64,000 nucleotides of DNA from Sinorhizobium sp. B11 (GCA_039725955.1 CP091035.1:1-64000); one strand, 5' to 3'. Positions 19,031-28,483 are shown, numbered from the stretch's first letter. Numbers and translations are program-made. Notes: generated by a model not told the origin, from the sequence alone.

Positions 19031-19222
19031 TCAACCCTTCGAGGATTGGACGGATTTTCCGCCGACGAACCAGTCGGAGGCCGAGACGTCCTCGAAGACG
19101 ACCCAGATCGCCTCCTTCGGCAGTTCGGCCAGCTCGCTGACGGCAGCAGTGACGCGCCGCGCGATCTCGTCCTTGCGCTCCTGGGAATGGCCTTTGAGAA
19201 TCTGAATGTTGACGAAGGGCAT
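19031..19222 (-). CDS. 4-oxalocrotonate tautomerase family protein
   Basis: 63 residues, the normal size of this family. Met is followed directly by Pro (MPFVNIQILKGHSQERKDEI), so removal of Met would expose the catalytic Pro-1; the basic residue of the RKDEIARRVTAAV helix is also in place. First gene of the leftward operon, three bases before the lactonase gene. The enzyme would interconvert keto-enol forms of an acid. The C-terminus SASDWFVGGKSVQSSKG is family-like. GGGAGAA precedes the start. Confidence 0.85.
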   Translation of the reverse strand: MPFVNIQILKGHSQERKDEIARRVTAAVSELAELPKEAIWVVFEDVSASDWFVGGKSVQSSKG

Positions 19223-19333
19223 GGCTGTTCTCCCGTCTGCTTTTTATTGCTTGTGACTGAGTTAGCCACAGATGGACGGGCTCTGCTACGTTTGAAGACG
19301 CAGATTTGAATGTGCAAACACACACTCGGATCT

Positions 19334-20074
19334 TTACTGCTCCTTCGTCGGCGAAGTCTGGTCAATCCAGGAATCGAGGTCCCCCTGTGCACGCCTCAAG
19401 GCATCGACATTGATAAGGCCGCGAGCAAAGGCCAGATAGATCGCCCGGGTGCGGGAGTTGAAGAGCGACCCCTCGCTGGCTCCCTCCTCGGGCATGACGA
19501 CGCCGAGCTTTTCGTAGAGATGGCGGATGCGCGCCTGTGCGCCGCGGGTGGAGAGGCCGCGGCGGGCGGCGATCGCCTTGTCCGTCAGCCCCAGCGCGAC
19601 ATCGATCAGGCTCTCATATTCACTGTCTGTAATGCCCTCCAGCCGATCTTGCACGCGATGCTGAATGCCGCGCACTTCCCGGTCGATAATGCAATGGCCC
19701 TCCGCAAAGACGCCGCGCAACGCCGATCGCATGCCCTCTTCCGAGGCCGACTTCAGCACATAGCCGTAGACGGTGCCCGATGGGACGATGCGGGCCACAC
19801 CGCGCACATAGGACTCGTCGGCGAAATTTGACCAGAACAGGATGTGCGTATCGGCCCGCCTGTTCCAGATCGAGCGCGCCACCTCGATTCCTGTCGCTTT
19901 CGGCAATTGCAGATCGAGCACCACGTATGGCGGCTCGCGACGTCGCGCCAGATCGATCGCGACGTCTCCGCTGCCTGCCTCGATTACCTCGACATCATCA
20001 GGCCATAGATGCTCGATCGTGCTGCGCACGAATGCGCGATGCAACCCGTCATCCTCGGCAATCATCACCAGCAT
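19334..20074 (-). CDS. Response regulator, LuxR/NarL-like output
   Basis: 246 residues from ATG 20074, with GGGAGG seven bases upstream and one base after the kinase stop. Receiver domain: MIAEDDGLHRAFV, phosphorylation aspartate in VVLDLQLPKATGIEV, conserved lysine in GYVLKSASEEG. The C-terminal helix-turn-helix (GITDSEYESLIDVALGLTDKAIAARRGLSTRGAQARIRHLYEKLGV) is LuxR-like but with ITDSE in place of the common LTPRE. It probably regulates the importer/lactonase operon 110 bp away. Confidence 0.88.
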   Translation of the reverse strand: MLVMIAEDDGLHRAFVRSTIEHLWPDDVEVIEAGSGDVAIDLARRREPPYVVLDLQLPKATGIEVARSIWNRRADTHILFWSNFADESYVRGVARIVPSGTVYGYVLKSASEEGMRSALRGVFAEGHCIIDREVRGIQHRVQDRLEGITDSEYESLIDVALGLTDKAIAARRGLSTRGAQARIRHLYEKLGVVMPEEGASEGSLFNSRTRAIYLAFARGLINVDALRRAQGDLDSWIDQTSPTKEQ

Positions 20075-20075
20075 A

Positions 20076-21362
20076 TCAGCGCCTCCCAGCGACGTCGGCT
20101 GCGGCGACCGCCGCGCCCGGCGGCAGCATGCCGGTGCTTGTCGTCTCGCCAACAAGCGGCACGCCGATTGCCACCCGCGTACCGCCCTTTCGGCCGGAGC
20201 GGTTGATGCGAAGCTGCGCGCCGATCAGTGCTGCCCTGGTGTGCATATGGCCGATCCCGCCAGTCACCTGCGGGTCGACCTGGACGCAACCTGACCCGTC
20301 ATCGGTAACGACAATCTTCAGCAGCGACGGCGTCGCGCCGATGCGCACCTCGATGCGCCGAGGTACGGCGTGCTTGACGGCATTGTTGATCGCCTCCTGG
20401 ACGATCCGATAGATCGCCGTCAGCGTGCGCTCCGGTAGCATGTCGGCGGCGCCTTCACTGGTATCTTGAATCTGCACTGCAATCGAAGGCGTTGCCCGGC
20501 TGACGCTGCGGTTGAGATGCGCCTCTATGGCATCGCGCAACCCAAAGAGTTCGAGCACGCTCGGTCGCATATCGTCGACAATGTGGCGCAGCTCTGTTAG
20601 GCAGTGGATGATTTCACGCTCAAGATCCGCAAGCTGGTTGGCACCGGCCATGCCGTGGCGATGCAGCGCAGAGACCTGGCGCACAACGCGAGCGAGATCG
20701 GCGAGTGTTTGGTCGTGCAGATCCATGGCGATGCGTCGCCGCTCCTGCTCCATACCCTCGGTCAGCCGGGACGCGCCGACACGCAGGATCTCTTCGCGAC
20801 TGCGCGCTTCGCTTTCTGCCATCATCGCCCGGCGTGCCTCCTCGCTCTGGATCAGCGCGAAGATGTAGGGCGCAATGAATTCGGCGCAGTGCTGGGCGAT
20901 CTCCAGATCGGCGGACGTATAACAGCCGGGCTCGTGTCTGCTGATGTTGAGGGCGCCGATGATCTCGCCCCTTGCCCGCATCGGCACGACGATGCGACTG
21001 CGCAACCTCGCAGTAAAGATGGGTTCGTCTATTGCGCCTGTGAAATGAAATCGTTCATCTGCGAGCGCATCGTCGCTGAAGAGATATGGCAGTTCACCTT
21101 TGAGCACTGCCCGTACCGGGCTCAGTTCGACCGGTGGCGGACTGAGCGCCAGGTCGCTCCAGCTTGTCTGATAACCTGTTTCGTAGCAAATATGGCTCCG
21201 GCCCCCGTTCAACAGGACGGCGACATCGATATGGTCATGTGGCAGCAACTTGAAGATCTCTGTTGCTGTTTCCCTGAAGGCGGCACCGGTTTCGGTATGT
21301 CCGGCAAATGCACGCGATATCGCGCGCATTCCCTCAATCAGCTCGGCATCATATCTGATCAT
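20076..21362 (-). CDS. Sensor histidine kinase with GAF domain (HisKA_3 type)
   Basis: 428 residues, no membrane segment. A GAF-like sensor domain occupies about residues 25-185 (RLRSRIVVPMRARGEIIGALNISRHEPG), then the dimerisation helix with the phospho-acceptor in ERRRIAMDLHDQTLADLARVV, and a HATPase domain (IVQEAINNAVKHA for the N box, VTDDGSGC, GGIGHMHTRAALIGA). This is the NarX/DegS-like class that signals to NarL-type regulators, consistent with the partner gene one base downstream. Being soluble, it likely senses a cytoplasmic ligand, perhaps a product of the neighbouring pathway. Confidence 0.9.
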   Translation of the reverse strand: MIRYDAELIEGMRAISRAFAGHTETGAAFRETATEIFKLLPHDHIDVAVLLNGGRSHICYETGYQTSWSDLALSPPPVELSPVRAVLKGELPYLFSDDALADERFHFTGAIDEPIFTARLRSRIVVPMRARGEIIGALNISRHEPGCYTSADLEIAQHCAEFIAPYIFALIQSEEARRAMMAESEARSREEILRVGASRLTEGMEQERRRIAMDLHDQTLADLARVVRQVSALHRHGMAGANQLADLEREIIHCLTELRHIVDDMRPSVLELFGLRDAIEAHLNRSVSRATPSIAVQIQDTSEGAADMLPERTLTAIYRIVQEAINNAVKHAVPRRIEVRIGATPSLLKIVVTDDGSGCVQVDPQVTGGIGHMHTRAALIGAQLRINRSGRKGGTRVAIGVPLVGETTSTGMLPPGAAVAAADVAGRR

Positions 21363-21763
21363 CGTTCCTCCTCCGACAATCCCGCTCCTCCCCGAAGCAA
21401 AGCATTAATGCCATGTTCCCTCGGCAATGGCACTAGCTGCGATTGTCTCGACCGACCCAAGCTGCAGGTGAGGGAAACTTCATCGCACATGTCGCGAAGT
21501 GATCACGTGATCAGCCAAGTCGCCTGGAAGCTCGTTCTAGCAGATGCGGCCGCTCCTCCGCGATGTTTGCCTCGCCGAGTGGCCATCTGCGTCGTTCAAG
21601 ACGACGATGTGGACCAAGCGTAGCACCCTCGAGTGAAGGTGGACGTGATTGCGTGCGCCTTCTGCCGAGAAGCCTATCCCTCTGCTCTCGATGAGGTATG
21701 AACCCTCGTCCCGCGATTTGGTCGCTCAGAAGCGGCCGATGTCCTGGCATGGACCGCTGAGGT
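21363..21763. other. Intergenic region with 14-bp palindrome
   Basis: No gene recognised. TGATCACGTGATCA at 21500-21513 is a perfect palindrome about 140 bp upstream of the histidine kinase and 250 bp beyond the end of the ligase gene. It might be a regulator site for the kinase gene. Confidence 0.35.
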
Positions 21764-22775
21764 TCACTTTTCGATCTGGTAGTAATCGCACTGCGATGGC
21801 TTCTTGTCGGGACGCCAGCGAAGAAGCTTTGTCCCATGCCTGAAACGGCGACCCGTTACGTGATCAAAGCGGACCTCGACCACCAGTTCAGGCACAAGAG
21901 GCTCCCATTCTGACGAGCGCTTTGTACTCCAGCGGCTTGGACCACCGGGAGCCTTGCCGGTGAAGCCCGAACCTCCTCGAAGTGCCTTCAGCCTTGACGT
22001 CAGCTCAGGCCTTTCCGCGTTGGTGATTGTCGATGTGAAACCAACATGGTCAAGCTCGCCGTTCTCATTGTAGAGACCGAGCAGCAAAGAGCCGACTAGC
22101 TCGCTGTCGCTCTCATACCGGAAGCCGCCTACCACGCAGTCGGCTGTCCGCCGCCTCTTCACCTTGATCATTGCCCGCTCACCGGGCAAGTATGGTTCGT
22201 CCACCCGCTTGCAGACGACACCGTCCGTGTCGCCTCCAGACCCTGATAACCAACGGTTTGCCTCGGTGACATCGCGCGTCAATGGTGAAAGCATAAGGCG
22301 CTCCGGACGAGCTGCTTGTTTCACGAGCCGCTCCAGGGCCGCGCGGCGGTGAAGCAGGCTCTGGCCGAGGATGGGCAGCCCCGCAGGGGTCAGCAGAATA
22401 TCGAAGGCTACGATCCTCGCGGGCGTTTCGAGAGAGAGCTTTCTGATGCGGCTTTCAGCAGGGTGTAATCTCATCTGTAGGGCTTCGAATGAAAGTTTCC
22501 CGTCGAGCTCGATGACGAGCTCACCATCGATCACGAACCGGTGCGCGGCCACGTCGGAAATAAAAGCGACCACCTCCGGAAAAAAAACGGGCGAGCGGCT
22601 TTCCCGATTTCGCCCGCAGATCGACGTGGCTCCCGCTTTTGAACGCTAGGCAGCGGAAGCCATCCCATTTGGGCTCGTATTGCCAGCCAGCGCCTGCCGG
22701 CAAGCTATCCGCGGACCGTGCTTCCATCGGTTCAATGTCCAACGAGAGGCCGAACTCTGCACCCGTCTTTGTCAT
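21764..22775 (-). pseudogene. ATP-dependent DNA ligase, split by a one-base frameshift
   Basis: The two halves in different frames form one ligase of about 337 residues. N-terminal part (from 22775) has the adenylation motif YEPKWDGFRCLAF with the catalytic lysine; the C-terminal part has RFVIDGELVI, GDTDGVVCKR and AMIKVKRRRTADCVVGGF plus the OB domain to KKPSQCDYYQIEK. The break is at a run of eight A (22580-22587, T in the gene): with seven, the protein reads LARFFPEVVAFISDV without interruption. No Ku-like, polymerase or nuclease domain is attached, so it is a stand-alone LigC-like enzyme of non-homologous end joining. Sequencing error or slippage are possible causes. Confidence 0.82.
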
Positions 22776-22848
22776 CCACTCGCTTTCTTCTTGTATTGGT
22801 TAAGCCCGGTGTTGGCGGTTGATTGCTTTCTAGCAGCGAACCTGTTTC

Positions 22849-23031
22849 TCATTTGGGCGATGGTTCAGCTGCTTCAGATCCCGTCGAGGATTGGGGCGGT
22901 TCATTAGGCTTGGCGTGATCATCGTCGCCCTGGCTCGCGCTAGCCTGCGATTGCCGTTTCAGATCCTTTTCGACTGTTTCCCTGCTGCCTTCGGCCGGAT
23001 CCTGCTCAGGGTGATTGTCCTTGTTCATCAT
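22849..23031 (-). CDS. Small acidic hydrophilic protein, stress type
   Basis: 60 residues from the first of two adjacent ATGs, with GAGAGGAG five bases upstream. MMNKDNHPEQDPAEGSRETVEKDLKRQSQASASQGDDDHAKP is highly charged and low in hydrophobic residues, so probably disordered; it resembles small conserved rhizobial proteins of unknown function. A GGAAC-N18-TT promoter candidate precedes it (23052-23076), suggesting membership of the general stress regulon. Confidence 0.65.
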   Translation of the reverse strand: MMNKDNHPEQDPAEGSRETVEKDLKRQSQASASQGDDDHAKPNEPPQSSTGSEAAEPSPK

Positions 23032-23051
23032 CGTTTCTCCTCTCGCATGCA

Positions 23052-23076
23052 AACCCGAGATGGGAGTGAAGGTTCC
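23052..23076 (-). promoter_or_regulatory. Putative general-stress (EcfG/RpoE2-type) promoter
   Basis: On the minus strand GGAAC is followed after exactly 18 bases by TTT, about 20 bp before the start codon of the small protein at 23031. The motif fits the known alphaproteobacterial EcfG consensus GGAAC-N18/19-TT. The same pattern precedes the ku genes and the DUF4112 gene. Confidence 0.5.
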
Positions 23077-23600
23077 GGGAGATTTGGATCTATGCCTGAT
23101 CTCGTCACTCCCTAGATGAAGCCCTAAGGAGATTCCGCCGGTGGCCGCATCTGCAACGGGCGGTCTGAATCATGACGCTAAACGGTGGGTCGATCGCGAA
23201 AGTCAAGATCTGCGCTAAAGCGCCTCACCAATTACAAGCCGATCGGCAACTTGTCGGTGCCGGGGATCCTTGCTCCGGTACTGCCACGCCTGAATTCAAC
23301 CGACCGCAAAGCGCCCACCGAGCAAGACCGCCGGGCCGAACGGAGGTGCAGGTCGAACGAATGAACCAATGAACGAATGATGGCGGATCCTCGGCTCGGC
23401 GCAGGGGCAAAACCTTGCAAGGGCATGGCGGGCCTCGTCGAGGAAGGCGAGGAGTAATGGCGGACGGCTGGAAGAAAGAGGACACGCCTGCAGTGGCGAG
23501 ATCATTAAATACACCTCAGCATGTTGTCACCCATGGCGATGTCCGGTGCCGGAGCGAGGTAATGGACACCACCCTTCGCGAACGGTATTGTCTGACCAGT
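23077..23600. other. Gap without recognisable gene
   Basis: About 0.5 kb with only short overlapping frames and no ribosome binding sites. Upstream flank of the tRNA gene; its promoter must be at its right end, but I see no strong -35/-10 pair. Confidence 0.3.
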
Positions 23601-23677
23601 GGCGGGGTAGCTCAGTAGGTCAGAGCAGAGGAATCATAATCCTTGTGTCGGGGGTTCAAATCCCTCCCCCGCTACCA
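23601..23677 (+). tRNA. tRNA-Met (anticodon CAT)
   Basis: 77 bases including an encoded CCA. Acceptor GGCGGGG pairs with CCCCGCT (G-U at the end), D arm TAGCTCAGTAGGTCAGAGCA, anticodon loop with CAT in GGAATCATAATCC, T arm CGGGGGTTCAAATCCCTCC. It is a normal rhizobial elongator tRNA-Met. The 3' half overlaps, on the other strand, the last codons (GEGFEPPTQGL) of the recombinase reading frame, marking this tRNA as the integration site of the former prophage. Confidence 0.92.
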
Positions 23678-26600
23678 TTCGAACAGACGACAATTGTTCA
23701 CCAGCGATTGCGGCAAGCCATCCTTTGATTTCGTAGCGGTATTTTTCCCCGGCGACTCGTGGATAGACCAACACGCTTGAAACCACTTCCCTGAACGCCA
23801 TCGCCAGTTCGATCGATGGCTCGGCCTTCGTGTTCACAATCTCCGCCAAGCTCTCCACGTCCTGCCGGAATTTCTCGACGGCCTTCGGCTTCAGCTCGAT
23901 GATGTTAGTCGCCGGCTCCTCGGCCTCCAGTTCGACCCGAAGGCGCGTTCGCTCGGCTTTCAGCCCAGGTAAGATCGCCAGAACATCGTCTTCGTCGATC
24001 GTTCCCTTCGCCACCTGCTCCAGCACACGCGCTATCTGCGTCTGAACGTCCGACAGCGTGTTTTCCTTCGCTGCGCGACCGGTGCGACGTTCCAAGGCGA
24101 TCCGCTTGCTCTCGGCCTTGTATTCCTCGACATAGGCATCAATCACCGACGTGTCGGCGAACATGATGCGCAACCGGTCGATCACGTCCTGCTCGATCTT
24201 GGCGACATAGTACCGGGCGTTGTTATCGCAGGCCTTTGATTCTTTGTGCTTGCTGCAAACGACGCGGGGTCCACTGCGATCGGCGCCAATGATCGACATC
24301 CCTCCCCCGCACGCCCCGCATTTTAGTAGACCGGACAATAGGCGCTTGTTCTTTGGGGATGTGAAGCGGTGCTTCCCGCCGACGGAATCTTTACGTGCCC
24401 GAGCACTCGCGAACAGTTGATCGTCGATGATTCGGAGGTGAGGGGCATCTATTGTTTCGATCGCCGTATCGTCGTTGACACGGGATACCCGCCGACCGGT
24501 GGCGGGGTTCTTGACCATCTGGACGCGGTTCCAGACGATTTTCCCAACATAGAGCGGATTGCGCAGGATCCCGTAGCCGCGCTTGTCGTTGCCGTTGATC
24601 GTGCTGGCGTTCCATTGCTTTCCACGCGGCGCCGGCAGTCGATCATCGTTCAGCATTGCCGCGATCGACCGCGGGCCGATACCGCCGACGTAAAGCTCGA
24701 AGATTCGGCGCACAACGCCGGCTTCCTCCTCAACGATCTCCAACTCGCCTTTCTTGCCTTGCACCGGGCGATAGCCGTAGGCTTTCCCGCCGGCATTTCT
24801 CCCGGATCGCACTATTCCGGTCATTCCACGCCGCACCTTTTTGGCACTTTCCTCGCGCTGCATTTGGCCGACCATGCCGTACATGCCGATCTGGATCGTA
24901 TCCATCTCGCCGCCGTTGACGCAGTTCATGGTGATGTTGCGGAATCGTAGCGTCTTGTGCACGTGCGCGAGGTCGGCGATGTCGCGGGAGACACCCGTGT
25001 GTCCGGTGATGACTTTAGCGACACCTCCCAAGCCCTGAGCCGCCGTGCCGATGGGACCGCCGATGCCGGCTAGGGCGTTGAGGATTATCTGCTGAAGGAT
25101 CATCGTGGCGATCTGGCGCAGGAAGTCTGCGGCAAACTGCAAGAAGGCCTGGCCGAGCGCCTGGAAGGCATTTGCACCGTTGGCAACCGCCTGGGCGAAA
25201 CTGTCGAACGCACCGACAAGACCGTCAGCGAAAGAGCCGACTAGGTTCTGCACGTTCGATGCAGAGAGACCAAATGCGGTGAGACCACTTCCGACCTTGG
25301 CCGTGTTAAGCTGCACCTTCTGAAGTTGAGCGACCATCTTTTCGTCGCCGAGGGCTCGCGCGAGCTCCAATGCCTTGGGAATAGCTGAGCTCAGCTGGTC
25401 ATTAACCCCCTGCAGCTGAGTGACGAGCTCCTGCGTGCGTCCGCTGTCGCCAGCATTTTGGGCCATATTAATTTCTTGGAGGAGGTTCTTGCGCTGCTGG
25501 TCTAGGCCAATGACATCGTTCAGCTGCTCGCGAGCTGCTTGCTGGTTTGCCTTCAGCTGTTCGTCGGCATGCGCGGAATCGTATTTGGCAGCCGCCGCTT
25601 CACGGATAGCGTCTCGCTGTGCCTGGCTGAGGGTCACGCCTTCCTTGATCGCTTCGTTATCGGCTTGAGCCAGCTCGCGGGCAATGACGGCTTCCTTATT
25701 GGAATCCTTGCGGGCGTCAGCCTCATCCTTCATCGCCTTGACGCGACCGGACATGTCCTGGTTGAAGGCTTCCTGTTTGGTCTGACCTCCGGACATGATC
25801 GGGGAGCCGCCACCGATGGCCTTGTTTGCCCGCGCAATCAGATCAGCAGCCATCGTGCTGTCTTTGATGACAGTCGGATTGGCAGCAGTCGAAGCGGGTT
25901 GGACGATATTCTTGGCGAGTTCGTCGGGATTGGCGAGCACGACCTTGATGGCGTCACCCGAGCCGAGGAAGTGCGCGATGGTATTGGTATCGGTGGGAGC
26001 CACACCCGCGTTTGCTAGCTGCATCTGGTTTTGCTTCGCGAGCTCTTCCAGGATCGGCCGGGCATAAGCTTCGTTCGATCGATAGGCGAGTTTCTGCGCG
26101 TCCGCCAGCTGCGACAAAGCCGGGAACAGACGATTGAAGATCGGCAGCCAGGTCCCTTCGGTGAACTGGCCGATGCCGCGGGCGCTCGAGGTGGAAGGGC
26201 CGGTGCCATCCTGACCGCCTTCCTGCCGGATAATGCGATCGATGAGGCCTCGGCGCGTATCCGGCAGCGAGTCAAACTGCTTCTGCTGGAACTCGCTTTC
26301 AATTCCGGCACGTGCCTCGTTATATCTTTTCGTCAGACCGAGCACTTCGCCAAGCGAGCGTGCGAGCTTCGCGGCGTCCTGATATTGCTTGTCGAGCGCG
26401 TCAACCTGTTCGAGCTTCTTCAGCTCGTCGCTCAAGCCCGGAATGAGTTTCCCCATTTCGGCAAAGGCGTCGTTCAGCTTCTTGCTGGTGGTGGTCAGAT
26501 CGTCGGTGGAGGAGGACGTCTCTTCGGCCTGCTTGCCCATGCCGAGCAAAGCTTTGTCTGCGTCGGTGGCAGTGTTCGCCTGAAGTCGAATGAGCGCTTC

Positions 26601-28220
26601 GGCCTTGGCGATCGCCTGACTGAGATCTTCAAGTCCTGGTGTGCCGTCCTCGGCTGAGCGAACCATGGCTAGGATCTGATCAGCAATTTCCTTAAAATCA
26701 TCAGCCGCGGGGTGCAGCGAAATGTCACTGAGGATCCCGGCCAGCTGCTGAACGGAGACCGAACCTTCACGCACGCCCTTCAAGGCGTCGGTCAACTGGT
26801 TGAGCTGTCGAATCTCTGCGCTGTCGGGCGCGAAGTCAATGAAAGCGGCTTTCAGAACGCGGCTTGCTGCCTCGGCATCGCCGATGATGTCGGTAAACTG
26901 CTTCTTGAGCTGATCGCGATTGTTGATGAGCTCGGCCGGTGTTGCGCCGGGAATGGACTTCGCCCACTCGGAAGCCTTGTCCTTCGCGTTCTTATATCCT
27001 GCCACGACAAGATCAACCTGCCGCTTGTGCTCGGTGAGCGCGGATGTGGCGTTGTCGATGGAAGTCAACCAACTGGTAACGCCATAGGTGATCGCGGTCA
27101 GCGCGATTCCGATCGGACCACCGAACGCAGCCAGGAGTGTGCGAAAGGCTCCAGCAGTCACAACGAGGGTGGCCTGCAAACTCCCAACCGCACCGGCCAG
27201 CGTGACGATACCGGTGCGGGCTAGGGCGCTCTGGCTTGTCGACGCGAGAAGATTTTGACGGAAGGTGGCGAGTGTGCTCACGCTGGTTGCCAGGGTGCGG
27301 CTGAACACGGTCTGAGCGTTTGCCGCGGCCTGGGTGCGTGGGCCGATCAAAGTCAGTTCCGCGTTGAAGCTTTTCAGAGATCCGATGGTTTGCAGCGCCT
27401 TTGCGCCGACTCCTCCAAACACCTCGGCAATTTTTGCTGCTGCAAACAGCTTGGCTGCATCAGTGATGAGGCTAAAATATTTCGGCAACTCAGCTAGGAT
27501 CTTTATGACCTCGCCGACGGCTTTACCGATCGCCGTGAAGGCCTGTCGACCATCGGTCGACTGAGCGAAAGCGCTAAAAGAATGCAGCGCGTCACGGAGC
27601 GCAGGCACAAAACCGTTCGCCACTGCGATCTGAGAGGATTGAACATCGTTTTGAAAGCGGCCGAGATCCGTCGTCAGGCTTTGCAGCGAGGCGCCAAGCT
27701 GCGGGCCAAAACGCCTAGTCAGCTCGTCGGCGAACTTGAGAAGAGCGGAGCGATCAGCAAGGACTTCACCCTTCTGCATCATCTTGTCGAGTTCGGCAGT
27801 TGATTTGCCGATTGCCGAAGCGAAGATGTTAAAGGCGCCCGGCAGACGCTCGCCAAGCTGGCCGCGGAGTTCTTCGGCGGAAACCTTACCTTTTGAAATC
27901 ATCTGCGTCAGTGCGAGAAACACGCCTGAGGTCTCGTCGACCGATAGCTGGTTTACGCGCGCTGCTTCAGCAAGAGAAATGAAAATCTTACGCGTGTCTT
28001 CGGTCGTGAAGTTGGCAGCCCGTGCGGCAACAGCGAACTTGCCATATTCATCAGCCAAAGTAGCAAAGCTGATGCCGAGCCTATCGGCCTGATCCCGCAA
28101 GAAGGCGACCTCGGTCGCAACCTTTCCGGTGTCCTGATTGAACACTGAACCAAGGCGGCTTTGGACAGCGAACAAGACCTTGAGCTGCTCAACGAGGTTG
28201 CAAGGCACGCACAGGAGCAA
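23634..28220 (-). CDS. In-frame fusion of truncated phage tape-measure protein and headless serine recombinase
   Basis: One open frame of 1528 codons. Codons 1 to about 1070 are a phage tail tape-measure protein lacking its first part (ISKGKVSAEELRGQLGERLPGAFNI, coiled-coil regions, a lysozyme-like segment IIRQEGGQDG...SSARGIGQFTEGTW, hydrophobic stretch LQQIILNALAGIGGPIGTAAQG). From about 25005 leftward it becomes a large serine recombinase (SRDIADLAHVHKTL, SGRNAGGKAYGYRPV, zinc ribbon LLKCGACGGG...VVCSKHKESKAC) that lacks the N-terminal catalytic domain with the nucleophilic serine. Its end lies inside tRNA-Met. This is the scar of a deletion between integrase and tail genes of a prophage; neither half should work. 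Whether it is expressed is unknown. Confidence 0.85.
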   Translation of the reverse strand: MLLCVPCNLVEQLKVLFAVQSRLGSVFNQDTGKVATEVAFLRDQADRLGISFATLADEYGKFAVAARAANFTTEDTRKIFISLAEAARVNQLSVDETSGVFLALTQMISKGKVSAEELRGQLGERLPGAFNIFASAIGKSTAELDKMMQKGEVLADRSALLKFADELTRRFGPQLGASLQSLTTDLGRFQNDVQSSQIAVANGFVPALRDALHSFSAFAQSTDGRQAFTAIGKAVGEVIKILAELPKYFSLITDAAKLFAAAKIAEVFGGVGAKALQTIGSLKSFNAELTLIGPRTQAAANAQTVFSRTLATSVSTLATFRQNLLASTSQSALARTGIVTLAGAVGSLQATLVVTAGAFRTLLAAFGGPIGIALTAITYGVTSWLTSIDNATSALTEHKRQVDLVVAGYKNAKDKASEWAKSIPGATPAELINNRDQLKKQFTDIIGDAEAASRVLKAAFIDFAPDSAEIRQLNQLTDALKGVREGSVSVQQLAGILSDISLHPAADDFKEIADQILAMVRSAEDGTPGLEDLSQAIAKAEALIRLQANTATDADKALLGMGKQAEETSSSTDDLTTTSKKLNDAFAEMGKLIPGLSDELKKLEQVDALDKQYQDAAKLARSLGEVLGLTKRYNEARAGIESEFQQKQFDSLPDTRRGLIDRIIRQEGGQDGTGPSTSSARGIGQFTEGTWLPIFNRLFPALSQLADAQKLAYRSNEAYARPILEELAKQNQMQLANAGVAPTDTNTIAHFLGSGDAIKVVLANPDELAKNIVQPASTAANPTVIKDSTMAADLIARANKAIGGGSPIMSGGQTKQEAFNQDMSGRVKAMKDEADARKDSNKEAVIARELAQADNEAIKEGVTLSQAQRDAIREAAAAKYDSAHADEQLKANQQAAREQLNDVIGLDQQRKNLLQEINMAQNAGDSGRTQELVTQLQGVNDQLSSAIPKALELARALGDEKMVAQLQKVQLNTAKVGSGLTAFGLSASNVQNLVGSFADGLVGAFDSFAQAVANGANAFQALGQAFLQFAADFLRQIATMILQQIILNALAGIGGPIGTAAQGLGGVAKVITGHTGVSRDIADLAHVHKTLRFRNITMNCVNGGEMDTIQIGMYGMVGQMQREESAKKVRRGMTGIVRSGRNAGGKAYGYRPVQGKKGELEIVEEEAGVVRRIFELYVGGIGPRSIAAMLNDDRLPAPRGKQWNASTINGNDKRGYGILRNPLYVGKIVWNRVQMVKNPATGRRVSRVNDDTAIETIDAPHLRIIDDQLFASARARKDSVGGKHRFTSPKNKRLLSGLLKCGACGGGMSIIGADRSGPRVVCSKHKESKACDNNARYYVAKIEQDVIDRLRIMFADTSVIDAYVEEYKAESKRIALERRTGRAAKENTLSDVQTQIARVLEQVAKGTIDEDDVLAILPGLKAERTRLRVELEAEEPATNIIELKPKAVEKFRQDVESLAEIVNTKAEPSIELAMAFREVVSSVLVYPRVAGEKYRYEIKGWLAAIAGEQLSSVRMVAGEGFEPPTQGL

Positions 28221-28285
28221 CGTAGTTTAGCCATCGTCGATGACACGATCGAATGGCGTCACGCCCCTGCAGACAATCTGGACGT

Positions 28286-28483
28286 GCAATTCGGATTGGC
28301 TGGCTGGCCGCAAACTTGCTGACATCGCGACGAGATCGCCGCCCGATCCAGGCGTGCGAAGGTCCGAACTGCGGCTGGCTTTTCCTCGACCACTCACGCA
28401 ATGGTCATCGGCGCTGGTGCTCTGACAGGACGTGTGGATCACATGCCAGAGTGCGGAAATTCCGGGCCGTGCGAGCTAATTAA
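28286..28483 (+). pseudogene. CGNR zinc-finger regulator, C-terminal fragment
   Basis: The frame reads GWLAANLLTSRRDRRPIQ then CEGPNCGWLFLDHSRNGHRR-WCSDRTCGSHARVRKFRA, the CGNR/ABATE-type zinc finger (CxxxxC...C...CG). The N-terminal domain is missing, and the finger carries CGSHA where CGNRA is usual. It abuts the truncated start of the tape-measure gene, so another junction of the deleted prophage or its flank lies near 28230. Confidence 0.65.

Noticed and set aside
21500..21513. TGATCACGTGATCA as a regulatory site of the kinase operon
   Set aside because: A perfect palindrome, but a single copy without an assignable regulator; noted only in the gap entry.
20604..21623. 339-codon plus-strand frame
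   Set aside because: Antisense of the histidine kinase, whose domains are complete.
23225..23514. Three overlapping short minus-strand frames before tRNA-Met
   Set aside because: No start signals, no domains, mutually exclusive.
23653..23677. Search for a second copy of the tRNA-Met 3' end as attR of the prophage
   Set aside because: No matching repeat was found by eye elsewhere in the window, so the right boundary of the former prophage cannot be set. The tRNA-like element at 39562 has a different sequence.
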